From Neisseria elongata subsp. elongata (lineage in GTDB: Bacteria; Pseudomonadota; Gammaproteobacteria; Burkholderiales; Neisseriaceae): 64,000 nt of DNA. Shown here one piece after another: positions 49,392 to 57,544 of the stretch (position 1 is its first letter; each line of letters opens with the position of its first letter). Location: positions 186,001 through 250,000 of the forward strand of contig NZ_FOPS01000003.1 of the NCBI RefSeq assembly GCF_900113545.1, read 5' to 3'. The translations under genes were made by a program, and so were the position numbers. The notes beneath the pieces were generated by a model. The model did not search any database. It was not told where the DNA came from and was given only the letters and a program-made list of their open reading frames with translations.

Positions 49392-49916
49392 CTATTTTTT
49401 CCCGCCCGTGCTGCTCGGCTGAATCACGATATTGACCCGTTTGCCCGGCTTGCCGCCCGCCGCCTTGCTGCCGCTGACGGTATAGACTTCGGTTCGGGTG
49501 TTGTAGGTGATGACCGCGCCCTCGGCCTTGTCGCCGCCGCGCGTTACTTTGGCGTTGCCGCTCAGTTTGACGACGTTGCTGGCCGAGGAGTATTCGACTT
49601 GGTTGGCCTCGCCGTTTACCGTTCCTTTGCCGCCGTCTAGCGTTTGGCCGAAACGGACGGGGCTGCCGCTGGCTTTCATGGTTTGCTGGCCGTCTGCGCT
49701 GCGCACGACATTGACGCTGGCGGCGCGGATGTTGAGCGTGCCTTGTTTGATGACGACGTTGCCGCTGAAGGTGGTGGATTGGTTTTTCTGGTCCAATTCG
49801 CCTTGGTCGGCTTCGATTTCGATCGGCTGCTTGCGGTCGCTTTCCAGCGCGTGCGCCTGGAGGGAAACGGCCAGCAGGCCGCAGTACAGGCCTTTAAGAA
49901 GGATTTTTCGGGTCAT
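49392..49916 (-). CDS. lptA: LPS transport periplasmic protein LptA
   Basis: A 174-residue periplasmic bridge protein that carries lipo-oligosaccharide from LptC to LptD. Signal peptide ILLKGLYCGLLAVSLQAHA; the OstA-like beta-jellyroll follows with PIEIEADQGELDQKNQSTTFSGNVVIKQGTLNIRA and a basic tail. The start overlaps the end of lptC by 23 bases. It is the last gene of the run: the usual next gene, lptB, is replaced by a terminator. Confidence 0.9.
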   Translation of the reverse strand: MTRKILLKGLYCGLLAVSLQAHALESDRKQPIEIEADQGELDQKNQSTTFSGNVVIKQGTLNIRAASVNVVRSADGQQTMKASGSPVRFGQTLDGGKGTVNGEANQVEYSSASNVVKLSGNAKVTRGGDKAEGAVITYNTRTEVYTVSGSKAAGGKPGKRVNIVIQPSSTGGKK

Positions 49917-50478
49917 AGATGGTTGCTTTCACTCGTGAGGGCAGCAGGAGCAGCCCTTGTTCTTCGTTATAACTGAAACCGCCCGCCGAGCCGTGCGACA
50001 GGCCGTAGCTGAATTGTACGGGACGGTCGGAAACGGCGGTTTTCTTGACGGTATCGACGGTTATCCTTTCGGCGGTCAGCTTGCCGGCCGGCCGGCCGTC
50101 GCCCGCCTCTTTGTGCAGCACGACCTGCCGTTCGAACAATGCCTGCCGCGTTTCGGTGTCGTAACGCGCCTCGTTGCCGTTTATTTGGTAGGTTTTCACA
50201 CCTTGGCGGTACATCTTCATTTCAGGCCGTCTGAAAACCACTTCCGTGCTTTTCGGCAACTGCCAGGCCGCCTCGGCATCCAATTGCTCCCGCAACAGGC
50301 CTTCGCTGTCGAAACGCCGTCCGGCGATGCCCGACATCGAATATTGCGGCTCTTTCGGATTCAGTGCCACTTCTTCCACCGTTACCTCGCTGATGCGGTC
50401 GAGCCAGGCGGAAAGCCCGCCCAACACTGCGGCCAACACCAGCGGGAACAGCAAACCGTATCGCCACTTCTGCATCAT
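49894..50478 (-). CDS. lptC: LPS export protein LptC
   Basis: A 194-residue single-pass inner-membrane protein: MMQKWRYGLLFPLVLAAVLGGLSAWLD gives the anchor, then a periplasmic jellyroll that receives lipo-oligosaccharide from LptB2FG and passes it to LptA. The start is one of two adjacent ATGs (50478 or 50475), the first overlapping the kdsC stop (ATGATG). A longer upstream frame lies within kdsC and is not used. Confidence 0.87.
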   Translation of the reverse strand: MMQKWRYGLLFPLVLAAVLGGLSAWLDRISEVTVEEVALNPKEPQYSMSGIAGRRFDSEGLLREQLDAEAAWQLPKSTEVVFRRPEMKMYRQGVKTYQINGNEARYDTETRQALFERQVVLHKEAGDGRPAGKLTAERITVDTVKKTAVSDRPVQFSYGLSHGSAGGFSYNEEQGLLLLPSRVKATIYDPKNPS

Positions 50479-51011
50479 TTTACATATTCTTCCAAAGCGG
50501 GAGCCAAAGTACCCTGCGCCTGCATAATCAAATCGCACAGCTCGCGCACCGCGCCGCAGCCGGCATGGTTCAGGGTGATGTGGGCGGCATATTGTTTAAT
50601 AAACCAATGCGCTTCGGGCACGGCCACCGGCAGGCCGCAGCGCACCATGACCGGCAAATCGACCACGTCGTCGCCGATAATGGCGCACTCGTCTTCCGCC
50701 ACGCCCGCCAGCCCGCGCAATTCGGCATAAGCCGCGCGTTTATCGTGTATCCCCTTGAAATAATGGTTGATACCGAGCTGTTTGACGCGCAGGCCGACAG
50801 ACGGTGCATCGCGGCCGGTGATAATCGCGGTTTGAACGCCGCTGTTTTGCAGCATCTTCAAACCATGCCCGTCCAGCGTGTGGAAAGATTTGATTTCCTC
50901 GCCATTGTCGCGGATAAAAATCCGCCCGTCGGTCAGCACGCCGTCCACATCCATAATCAGCAGCCTGATTTTGGCGGCGCGTGCCTGCAATTCGGAAGAA
51001 AGGGTTTGCAT
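50475..51011 (-). CDS. kdsC: 3-deoxy-D-manno-octulosonate 8-phosphate phosphatase KdsC
   Basis: A 178-residue HAD phosphatase releasing KDO from KDO-8-phosphate for LOS core synthesis. HAD motif I is LIMDVDGVLTDGRIF, motif II TAIITGRDAPSV, and the acidic motif CAIIGDDVVDLPVM. Length is normal for the C0-type family. It heads a leftward kdsC-lptC-lptA operon. The usual upstream kdsD gene is not here: the next gene is a divergent flavin reductase. Confidence 0.92.
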   Translation of the reverse strand: MQTLSSELQARAAKIRLLIMDVDGVLTDGRIFIRDNGEEIKSFHTLDGHGLKMLQNSGVQTAIITGRDAPSVGLRVKQLGINHYFKGIHDKRAAYAELRGLAGVAEDECAIIGDDVVDLPVMVRCGLPVAVPEAHWFIKQYAAHITLNHAGCGAVRELCDLIMQAQGTLAPALEEYVK

Positions 51012-51079
51012 TATGATTCTTTCAGACGGCCTAAAAATAGTTATTTTAGCATTGAACGTAACCGCCGTCCGCCGATACC

Positions 51080-51108
51080 TTGACCTAACCGTAAACAGAT
51101 TTTACAAT
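51080..51108 (+). promoter_or_regulatory. Promoter of the flavin reductase gene
   Basis: TTGACC and TACAAT are exactly 17 bases apart, 60 bp before the ATG. The -10 box is covered by the Fur-like site below. Confidence 0.7.
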
Positions 51109-51121
51109 TATTCTCATTATG
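51103..51121. promoter_or_regulatory. Candidate Fur box over the flavin reductase promoter
   Basis: The complement reads CATAATGAGAATAATTGTA, matching the classic 19-base Fur consensus at 14 positions, including the AATGAGAAT centre. It overlaps the -10 box, the position expected for iron-dependent repression. This is the only such site I found in the window. Confidence 0.6.
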
Positions 51122-51167
51122 ATTTAAGATTCAAACCTCCGCACCGCAATCACGAAAGGAAACACTA

Positions 51168-51734
51168 ATGAGCAAAAAAGTCAGCATCTTGGTCGGCAGC
51201 CTACGCAAAGGCTCGTTCGCCCGCAAAGTAGCTCAAAACGTCATCCCGATGTTCCCGGAAGGCTACGAAGCCCGAATCGTCGAAATCGGCCACCTGCCGC
51301 TCTACAACTTCGACTACGACGACCCCGCCGAAACCGATTTTCCCACGCCGGAAAGCTATACCGCCTTTCGCGAAACCATCAAAGCTTCAGACGGCGTTTT
51401 GTTCGTTACCTCCGAAAACAACCGCACCGTGCCCGCCTGCCTGAAAAACGCAGTGGACATCGGCTCCAAACCCAACGCCGACGTCGCATGGAAAAACACG
51501 CCCGCCGGCATCATCAGCCATTCCGTCGGCAAAATGGGCGGCTACAGCTCGCAGAAAAACCTGCGCCTGGCCTTGTCCTACTTCAATATGCCGCTGACCG
51601 GACAGCCCGAAGCCTTCCTCGGCAACTCGCCCACCCTGTTTGACGACAACGGCAAACTCATCGAATCGGCACGCGGCTTCGTGCAAGGCTACATCGACCA
51701 ACTGGTCGCCCTGATTGAAAAAAATCCGAAGTAA
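51168..51734 (+). CDS. NADPH-dependent FMN reductase
   Basis: A 188-residue flavodoxin-like reductase (SsuE/ChrR/YieF type). The FMN phosphate loop is SILVGSLRKGSFARKVA at residues 5-21; the redox-partner loop is LFVTSENNRTVPACLKNAVDI and the NAD(P) region TPAGIISHSVGKMGGYSS. Such enzymes reduce quinones, chromate or ferric complexes. AAAGGAAACACTA precedes the ATG. A Fur-like operator covers its promoter, so a role in iron release from chelates is plausible inference. Confidence 0.85.
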   Translation: MSKKVSILVGSLRKGSFARKVAQNVIPMFPEGYEARIVEIGHLPLYNFDYDDPAETDFPTPESYTAFRETIKASDGVLFVTSENNRTVPACLKNAVDIGSKPNADVAWKNTPAGIISHSVGKMGGYSSQKNLRLALSYFNMPLTGQPEAFLGNSPTLFDDNGKLIESARGFVQGYIDQLVALIEKNPK

Positions 51735-51750
51735 GGCAACGCCGGACGGC

Positions 51751-51802
51751 AGGCCGTCTGAAACATACAGCCAAACGAGCAAACCGGTTTCAGACGGCCT
51801 CT
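51751..51802 (+). terminator. Paired AGGCCGTCTGAA hairpin after the flavin reductase
   Basis: AGGCCGTCTGAAAC and GTTTCAGACGGCCTCTTT are complementary arms with a 22-base loop, 17 bp after the stop. Confidence 0.7.
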
Positions 51803-51858
51803 TTAAAATTTAATTTATATAAATATCAGCCTGATAAATCCGCCAGCTAAAATTCCGC

Positions 51859-51887
51859 TTGCTTAGATGTGCGTAACATGATTTAAT
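51859..51887 (+). promoter_or_regulatory. tRNA-Phe promoter with GC-rich discriminator
   Basis: TTGCTT and TTTAAT are 17 bases apart, followed at once by GCGCGC. A GC-rich discriminator right after the -10 is typical of stable-RNA promoters under stringent control. The tRNA begins 20 bases later. Confidence 0.6.
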
Positions 51888-51906
51888 GCGCGCTTCAAAC
51901 AAATGT

Positions 51907-51982
51907 GGCCAGATAGCTCAGTCGGTAGAGCAACGGATTGAAAATCCGTGTGTCGGCAGTTCGATCCTGCCTCTGGCCACCA
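51907..51982 (+). tRNA. tRNA-Phe (anticodon GAA)
   Basis: A 76-base cloverleaf. The acceptor arm GGCCAGA pairs with TCTGGCC, the D arm has GCTCAGTCGGTAGAGC, the anticodon stem ACGGA/TCCGT frames TTGAAAA with anticodon GAA, and the T arm is GGCAG-TTCGATC-CTGCC. The CCA end is encoded. It stands alone with its own promoter and terminator. Confidence 0.97.
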
Positions 51983-51988
51983 CATCAC

Positions 51989-52016
51989 ACCGCCCTTTCG
52001 GCGGTTATTTTTTTGC
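51989..52016 (+). terminator. Rho-independent terminator of tRNA-Phe
   Basis: ACCGCC and GGCGGT form a 6-bp stem with loop CTTTC, followed by TATTTTTTTG. Downstream, 52017-52248 holds one TTTTCAGACGGCCT site and no gene I can support. Confidence 0.85.
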
Positions 52017-52248
52017 CTGAATATCCCTGCTTCCTTAACCGAATCGGCTGAAAATATACGGCCTTCCCTCCTGTACCGTTTCAAATCAAAAACGTGCGAA
52101 TGCCACAGCCATAAAACCGAACGGCCTCAAGCCGACATCAAAACCGCCGCCCGCTTTTCAGACGGCCTCCGTCCCTGTTCTGACAGACTTTGTTTTCAAA
52201 AATGTAAAAACGGCATCGGGCCATACGACGACCGATGCCTGTCTATTC

Positions 52249-52354
52249 TATAGTGAATTAAATTTAAACCAGTACAGCGTTGGCTCGCCTTACCGTACTA
52301 TTTGTACTGTCTGCGGCTCGCCGCCTTGTCCTGATTTAAATTTAATCCACTATA
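52249..52354. mobile_element. Correia repeat enclosed element, short (~106 bp) form
   Basis: The inverted ends are TATAGTGAATTAAATTTAAA and TTTAAATTTAATCCACTATA, with internal CAGTACAGCGTTGGCTCGCC and CTGTCTGCGGCTCGCCGCC, closely matching the common neisserial Correia core. It lies 15 bp beyond the 3' end of the aldose epimerase gene. The left end has GAATTA where the right has GATTA-type sequence, so one arm has drifted. Confidence 0.88.
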
Positions 52355-52368
52355 TCTTTCTGCTGAGT

Positions 52369-53301
52369 TTATGATGAAACATCCAAACGATAGCGGGCGG
52401 TAAAACGCTTTGCCCCGCCCGGCGGCAGAATGGTCAAGCCGATGCCGTTGTTGAAGCAGTCGGGCGCGCCGCTGAGGTTTTCCAACGCAATGGAGGTGCG
52501 TTCGGGCGGGATGTAGATTTGCAGCAGGGGATAGTTTTCTTCGGCAAAAATGTCGAGCCTGCGCGCGCCGTTCCGCAGGGTGCAGGCGGGGCGTGTGCCG
52601 CCGTTCCCGTTCAGCTCAAAGCTGTTATCCAATTCTATGCCGCGCAGGGAGGCGGCTTCTGCAAAGCGGTTATCGGCCAGGCGCGCACCGGTGGGCAGCA
52701 GGTCGGCATCAAATTCAAGCTGTGTGCCGCCGTTGATTTGCAAAGTCCAGTCGTCCGCCGTGCCGCCGAGGGTGAAATAGGGATGCCAGCCGTCGGCCAG
52801 CGGCATGGGGGCGGTGCCGGTGTTTTCGGCGGTGGTGGAAACGGTGAGGCCGTCTGAAGTCAGGGTGTAGCGCACGGTCAGGCGGTAGGGGAAGGGGAAA
52901 CCGTTTTGGTCGGCAGGATAAACGTACGCCAACTCTATCCAAGCCGCGTCTTCGCCGCTGCCGTGCCCGGCCAATGCAAACGGCGCGTCATAAAGTAGGC
53001 CGTGGATGGCATGGCCGTTCAAAACGTGGCGGCCGGTTTGATATTCGCGGCCGTCGAAACGGTAGCCGCCCCGGCTCAGGCGGCAGGGGAAGGGGCTGAG
53101 TTTGGCACTGCGAAAGCCGTCGGTGATGTGTTGCCGGGCATCGTCAGTACCGCGATAAGCGGCGATGCAGTTCAACCACTCGCCGCCGCCGAAAACGACA
53201 TAGCGGTTCAGAAGTGCGCCGAAAAAATAGATTTCCGCTTCGGCATGGCCGTTTTGCCGCAACACGGCGCGGTCGGATTCGATTTGGCAGGAAAAAGTCA
53301 T
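52369..53301 (-). CDS. Aldose 1-epimerase-like protein (GalM superfamily)
   Basis: A 310-residue beta-sandwich mutarotase-like protein. Family features are HVLNGHAIHGLLYDAPF (substrate His), ADGWHPYFTLGG (second His) and the C-terminal ENLSGAPDCFNNGIGLTILPPGG with the acidic base in the LEN region. It may act on hexose or hexose-6-phosphate anomers. I start at the ATG giving MTFSCQIESD; the reading frame stays open upstream across an uptake site and antisense to rsgA, which I reject. A GCCGTCTGA site lies directly ahead of the start. Confidence 0.8.
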   Translation of the reverse strand: MTFSCQIESDRAVLRQNGHAEAEIYFFGALLNRYVVFGGGEWLNCIAAYRGTDDARQHITDGFRSAKLSPFPCRLSRGGYRFDGREYQTGRHVLNGHAIHGLLYDAPFALAGHGSGEDAAWIELAYVYPADQNGFPFPYRLTVRYTLTSDGLTVSTTAENTGTAPMPLADGWHPYFTLGGTADDWTLQINGGTQLEFDADLLPTGARLADNRFAEAASLRGIELDNSFELNGNGGTRPACTLRNGARRLDIFAEENYPLLQIYIPPERTSIALENLSGAPDCFNNGIGLTILPPGGAKRFTARYRLDVSS

Positions 53302-53412
53302 GATGAGGCCGTCTGAAAAAAAGAAGGCGGAATTATAGCGAAACAAAACGGCAAGCAGGCGGCGTATAACGTCCGTCTCTGCTAAAATCCGCTTTTTCCG
53401 CACCGTTCCGAC

Positions 53413-54288
53413 ATGTCCGACACCGCCCGAATCACCGCCAGCTATGGCCGCCATTACACCGTCCGTACCGAATCCGGCCAAACCTACACCGCCACCGCGC
53501 GCGGCAAACGGGTGGATTTCGCCTGCGGCGACCGGGTGCACATCGAAGTGCAAAACGGAGAACAGGCCGTCATCCGCGATTTCCTGCCGCGCCGCAGCCT
53601 GCTCTATCGCCAAGACGCATGGCGCACCAAACTGATTGCCGCCAACGTGGACCGGCTGTTCATCGTTACCGCCGCCGTCCCGTCGCCGAGCGAAATGCTG
53701 CTGCAACGCGCCCTGCTGGCGGCGGAAGCGGGCGGCATCGAAGCCTTTATCGTACTGAACAAAACCGACCTGCCCGAAAGCGCCGCCTGGCGGGAAAAAC
53801 TGGCCTTCTACGAAGACTTGGGCTATCCGTTGGCCGCCGTCAGCGCACTGGAAAACGCCGAAACCCTGCGCCCGCTGCTGCAAGGCTGCACCAGCATCTT
53901 CCTCGGACAATCGGGCATGGGCAAATCCACCCTCACCAACGCCCTGCTCGGCGGGGAACACGCCCGCACGGGAGGCCTCTCCGCCGCACTCGATTCCGGC
54001 AAACACACCACTACCCACGCCCAAATGTACGATCTTGCCGCCGACAGCTTCCTCATCGACTCGCCCGGCCTGCAGGAATTCGGCCTGCACCATCTGGACG
54101 CCGCCGACCTGCTGCAATATTTCCCCGACCTGCGCCACCTGATCGGCCGATGCCGCTTCCACAACTGCACCCACCGCAAAGAACCCGACTGCGCGGTCAA
54201 ACAAGCGGCCGAAAGCGGCGAAATCAAAGCCGACCGCCTGAACTTCCTGCAACGCATTATCGACGAACTGACCGCCAAACCCTATTAA
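53413..54288 (+). CDS. rsgA: Ribosome small-subunit GTPase RsgA (YjeQ)
   Basis: A 291-residue circularly permuted GTPase that aids late 30S maturation. Order seen: OB-fold (residues 1-75), G4 LNKTDLP (115-121), G5 AVSALENAE, G1 GQSGMGKSTLTN (~166-177), G3 DSPGLQEFGL, then a zinc site in CRFHNCTHRKEPDC. The order G4-G5-G1-G3 is diagnostic. It is followed 72 bp later by rmuC. Confidence 0.93.
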   Translation: MSDTARITASYGRHYTVRTESGQTYTATARGKRVDFACGDRVHIEVQNGEQAVIRDFLPRRSLLYRQDAWRTKLIAANVDRLFIVTAAVPSPSEMLLQRALLAAEAGGIEAFIVLNKTDLPESAAWREKLAFYEDLGYPLAAVSALENAETLRPLLQGCTSIFLGQSGMGKSTLTNALLGGEHARTGGLSAALDSGKHTTTHAQMYDLAADSFLIDSPGLQEFGLHHLDAADLLQYFPDLRHLIGRCRFHNCTHRKEPDCAVKQAAESGEIKADRLNFLQRIIDELTAKPY

Positions 54289-54360
54289 ACCAAGCCCGCC
54301 CAATCCGATTCCAACCTCACCGAACCCATACTTTCAGACGGCCTCAACCCATCAAACGCA

Positions 54361-55992
54361 ATGAACACCCTGCCCGCCCATTTCCTCATCCTCGCCGCCC
54401 TCGTAGTGGCCGCCCTCCTCATCGTCATCAGCATTATCGGCCTGCTGTTCCGCAGCCGCCGTCAGGCCGAACTCGCCGTCCTTCACGCCGAGCGCGACAA
54501 TCTGAACGAACGCCAACGGCAGTCCGACCTCCAAGCCGCCGAATCCGCCCGGCAAATCCAAACCCTGCAACAACACCTGCAACAAACAGAAACCGAACTG
54601 GCCGCCGCATCCGCCCTCAACCGCCGCCTGCCCGAACTGCAACAGCAACTGGCCGACAGCCGCAGCGAATACGCCGAACTCGAACAAAACGCCCGCCGCC
54701 TGCACGGCGAATATGCCGCCGCCGAACAACAAATCCGCCACCTCACCGCCCAAGCGGAAGAATTAGGCCGTCTGAAAACCGACTATGCCGAACTGCAACA
54801 ACAACTGGCCGAACAACAAATCCGCAACGAACGCCTCAACACCCTGCTCGAACAAGAACGGCAGGCGCAGGAAGAAAAACTCGCCCTGCTTGACAACGCC
54901 CGCGACCTCATGAGCGGCCAATTCCGCCACCTGGCCGACGAAATACTCGAAGAAAAAAGCCGCCGCTTCACCGAACAAAACCGCGAACACCTCGGCCGCC
55001 TGCTCAACCCGCTGAACGAACGCATCAGCGGCTTCGCCCAACTGGTTCAAAACACCTACGAAAAAGAAGCGAAAGAACGCCTGACCCTCGAAAACGAACT
55101 CAAACGCCTGCAACAACTCAACAACCGCCTGCACGACGACGCCAACGCCCTCACCGACGCCCTCACCGGCAGCCGCAACAAAACCCAAGGCAACTGGGGC
55201 GAGATGATTCTGGAAAGCGTGCTCGAACACTCCGGCCTGCAAAGGGGGCGCGAATACATCATACAGGCATCGGGCACGCAAACGCAGGAAGACGGCCACA
55301 CCCGCCGCCTCCAGCCCGACGTTTTAATCAACCTGCCCGACAACAAACAAATCATCATCGACAGCAAAGTCTCCCTCACCGCCTACGTCCGCTACACACG
55401 GGCGGAAAACGAACAGGAAGCCCGTCAGGCACTCGCCGCCCACGTCCAATCCGTGCGCCAGCACATCAAAGAATTGTCCGAAAAAAAATACAGCGACATC
55501 GACGGCCTGAAAACGCTGGATTTCGTCTTCATGTTCATCCCCGTCGAACCCGCCTACCTCGCCGCCCTCCAGCAAGAGCCTGGCCTGTTCCAAGAATGCT
55601 TCGACAAACGCATCATGCTCGCCGGCCCCGGCACCCTGCTGGCCACCCTGCGCACCGTCGCCAACATCTGGCGGACCGAACAGCAAAACCGCAACGCGCT
55701 GGCCATCGCCGACGAAGGCGGCAGGCTGTACGACAAATTCGTCGGCTTCGTCGATACCCTGCAAAAAGTCGGCCGCAACATCGACCAGGCGCAAACCGCC
55801 TACCAACAAGCGTTCAACCAACTCAAAAGCGGCCACGGCAACCTCGTAAACCGCGCGCAAAAACTCCACCGCCTCGGCCTAAAAACCGCCAAACAGCTCG
55901 ACCGCCAACTGACCGAAGAAGCGGCCGAAGCGGAAGCCGAAACATCTGCCCTGCCCGCACCGGAAAGCGGGGAAACGGAAAATCGCGAATAA
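54361..55992 (+). CDS. rmuC: DNA recombination protein RmuC
   Basis: A 543-residue protein with an N-terminal membrane anchor (FLILAALVVAALLIVISIIGLLF), a long Gln/Glu/Arg/Leu coiled coil (~30-220), and the RmuC nuclease-like domain (~230-500): NRLHDDANALTDALTGSRNKTQGNWGE, DVLINLPDNKQIIIDSKVSLTAYV, DFVFMFIPVEPAY. RmuC limits recombination at inverted repeats in E. coli. That is of interest in a genome with so many inverted DUS pairs. TTCAGACGGCCT lies 25 bp ahead of the start. Confidence 0.9.
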   Translation: MNTLPAHFLILAALVVAALLIVISIIGLLFRSRRQAELAVLHAERDNLNERQRQSDLQAAESARQIQTLQQHLQQTETELAAASALNRRLPELQQQLADSRSEYAELEQNARRLHGEYAAAEQQIRHLTAQAEELGRLKTDYAELQQQLAEQQIRNERLNTLLEQERQAQEEKLALLDNARDLMSGQFRHLADEILEEKSRRFTEQNREHLGRLLNPLNERISGFAQLVQNTYEKEAKERLTLENELKRLQQLNNRLHDDANALTDALTGSRNKTQGNWGEMILESVLEHSGLQRGREYIIQASGTQTQEDGHTRRLQPDVLINLPDNKQIIIDSKVSLTAYVRYTRAENEQEARQALAAHVQSVRQHIKELSEKKYSDIDGLKTLDFVFMFIPVEPAYLAALQQEPGLFQECFDKRIMLAGPGTLLATLRTVANIWRTEQQNRNALAIADEGGRLYDKFVGFVDTLQKVGRNIDQAQTAYQQAFNQLKSGHGNLVNRAQKLHRLGLKTAKQLDRQLTEEAAEAEAETSALPAPESGETENRE

Positions 55993-56052
55993 GCCCTGCA
56001 ACAGCAGAAATGTACATCCGGCAACCGTTCGGAAACAGGAAAACAAACCGCA

Positions 56053-56085
56053 GAGGCCGTCTGAAAACCGTTTTCAGACGGCCTC
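56053..56085 (+). terminator. Paired AGGCCGTCTGAA terminator after rmuC
   Basis: GAGGCCGTCTGAAAAC and GTTTTCAGACGGCCTC form a 16-bp perfect stem with almost no loop. A further TTTTTCAGACGGCCTT lies at 56136 in the leader of the next operon. Confidence 0.7.
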
Positions 56086-56165
56086 AAATCAAAACACGGT
56101 TTTGCCGGGACCGTTTCGAAACCCACCATATGCCTTTTTCAGACGGCCTTATATTCGACAGCTAT

Positions 56166-56195
56166 TTGCACAACGGACTTACAAAACTATACAAT
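56166..56195 (+). promoter_or_regulatory. Promoter of the amino-acid ABC transporter operon
   Basis: TTGCAC is followed after 16 bases by TATACA, or after 18 by TACAAT, overlapping -10 options. It is about 30 bp before the first permease ATG. Confidence 0.55.
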
Positions 56196-56225
56196 GCCGT
56201 CCGTCTCAGCACACACAAACTTACA

Positions 56226-56885
56226 ATGAACTGGTCCTACCTAGCCGCCGCGATACCGAAATTCGCCGAAGCCGCGAAACTGACGCTGGAATTGTCGGTT
56301 TACGGCATCGCATTATCCCTGGCCGTCGGCCTGCCCGTGGCGGTGGTAACGGCTTACCGCATCCGGCCGTTTTACTTTCTCGCCCGCGGTTATATCGAAC
56401 TTTCGCGCAACACGCCGCTGCTTATCCAACTGTTCTTCCTCTATTACGGCCTGCCGAAAATCGGCATCAAATGGGACGGCTTTACCTGCAGCATCATCGC
56501 CCTGACGTTTTTGGGCGCGAGCTATATGGCCGAAGCATTGCGGGCGGGAATCCTCGCCGTGCCGAAAGGGCAGATTGAAGCGGGCAAAGCCATCGGTTTG
56601 AACCGCCTTCAGATATTCCGCTACGTAGAACTGCCGCAGGCTTGGGCGGTGGCCGTGCCTGCAGTTGGGGCGAACATACTGTTTTTAATGAAGGAAACAT
56701 CAGTGGTCAGTGCGGTCGGCATCGCCGAATTACTGTTCGTTACCAAAGACATCATCGGCATGGACTACAAAACCAACGAAGCCTTGTTCCTGCTGTTTGC
56801 CAGCTATCTGATTATCCTGCTGCCCGTGTCCTTATCGGCACGCTGGGCGGAAAAACGCGTTCGGAGTGCGAAATATGGTGCTTGA
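56226..56885 (+). CDS. Polar amino-acid ABC transporter permease (first)
   Basis: A 219-residue HisM/GlnP-type permease with five hydrophobic segments. Family motifs: GYIELSRNTPLLIQLFFLYYGLP and the EAA loop EALRAGILAVPKGQIEAGKAIGLNRLQIFRYVELPQA, which docks on the ATPase. The ATG giving MNWSYLAAAI is chosen; the frame continues upstream through intergenic and rmuC-antisense DNA. It overlaps the next permease by 11 bases. Together with the next three genes it forms a complete importer, probably for cysteine or cystine as in pathogenic Neisseria (inference). Confidence 0.87.
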   Translation: MNWSYLAAAIPKFAEAAKLTLELSVYGIALSLAVGLPVAVVTAYRIRPFYFLARGYIELSRNTPLLIQLFFLYYGLPKIGIKWDGFTCSIIALTFLGASYMAEALRAGILAVPKGQIEAGKAIGLNRLQIFRYVELPQAWAVAVPAVGANILFLMKETSVVSAVGIAELLFVTKDIIGMDYKTNEALFLLFASYLIILLPVSLSARWAEKRVRSAKYGA

Positions 56886-57543
56886 CTGGCTGTTTGAAGG
56901 ACAAAACGCGGCGCGTCTGGGCAAAGGGTTGCTGCTGACGGCGCAAATCTCCCTGATTTCCGTCGCCCTATCCTGCGTGTTCGGCACGCTGTTCGGACTC
57001 ATGCTGCGCGCGGACAACCGCATCGTGCGCTTTATCGGCCGCCTCTATTTGGAAACGGTGCGCATCGTGCCGATTTTGGTGTGGCTGTTCGGCTTCTATT
57101 TCGGTTTCGCCGCCTGGGCGGGTATCCATATCGACGGCCTGTGGGTCTGCATTTGGGTATTCGTGCTGTGGGGCGTGGCGGAGATGGGCGATTTGGTGCG
57201 CGGCGCATTGGAATCCATCGAAAAACATCAGGTGGAATCCGGTTTGGCCATCGGTTTGAGCCGTTGGCAGGTGTTCCGCTTCATCGAACTGCCGCAAAGC
57301 GTGCGCCGCGTTTTGCCCGGTTCGATTAACTTATTCACGCGCATGATTAAAACCAGCTCCTTGGCCGCCCTGATCGGCGTAATCGAAGTAGTCAAGGTCG
57401 GCCAGCAGATTATCGAAAACTCGCTGCTGACCATGCCGAACGCCTCGTTTTGGGTTTACGGGCTGATTTTTATGCTGTATTTCCTCTGCTGCTGGCCGCT
57501 GTCGTTGTGGGCGGCGAGGCTGGAACACAAATGGGAACATTGA
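56875..57543 (+). CDS. Polar amino-acid ABC transporter permease (second)
   Basis: A 222-residue partner permease with the same fold: FIGRLYLETVRIVPILVWLFGFYFG, and the EAA loop EMGDLVRGALESIEKHQVESGLAIGLSRWQVFRFIELPQS. It forms the heterodimeric channel with the preceding protein. The ATG is inside the end of the first permease gene, implying coupling; the ATPase gene begins one base after its stop. Confidence 0.87.
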   Translation: MVLDWLFEGQNAARLGKGLLLTAQISLISVALSCVFGTLFGLMLRADNRIVRFIGRLYLETVRIVPILVWLFGFYFGFAAWAGIHIDGLWVCIWVFVLWGVAEMGDLVRGALESIEKHQVESGLAIGLSRWQVFRFIELPQSVRRVLPGSINLFTRMIKTSSLAALIGVIEVVKVGQQIIENSLLTMPNASFWVYGLIFMLYFLCCWPLSLWAARLEHKWEH

Positions 57544-57544
57544 C

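Noticed and set aside
52369-54303. A 644-codon leftward frame covering both the epimerase and the region opposite rsgA
   Set aside because: Only the first 310 codons from the stop side (52369-53301) match a protein family. The rest is antisense to rsgA, which has intact GTPase motifs. GC-rich DNA leaves the opposite frame open by chance.
55596-56225. Upstream extension of the first ABC permease into rmuC
   Set aside because: The extension is out of frame with rmuC and Arg/Pro-rich; the ATG at 56226 starts a normal-length permease behind a promoter.
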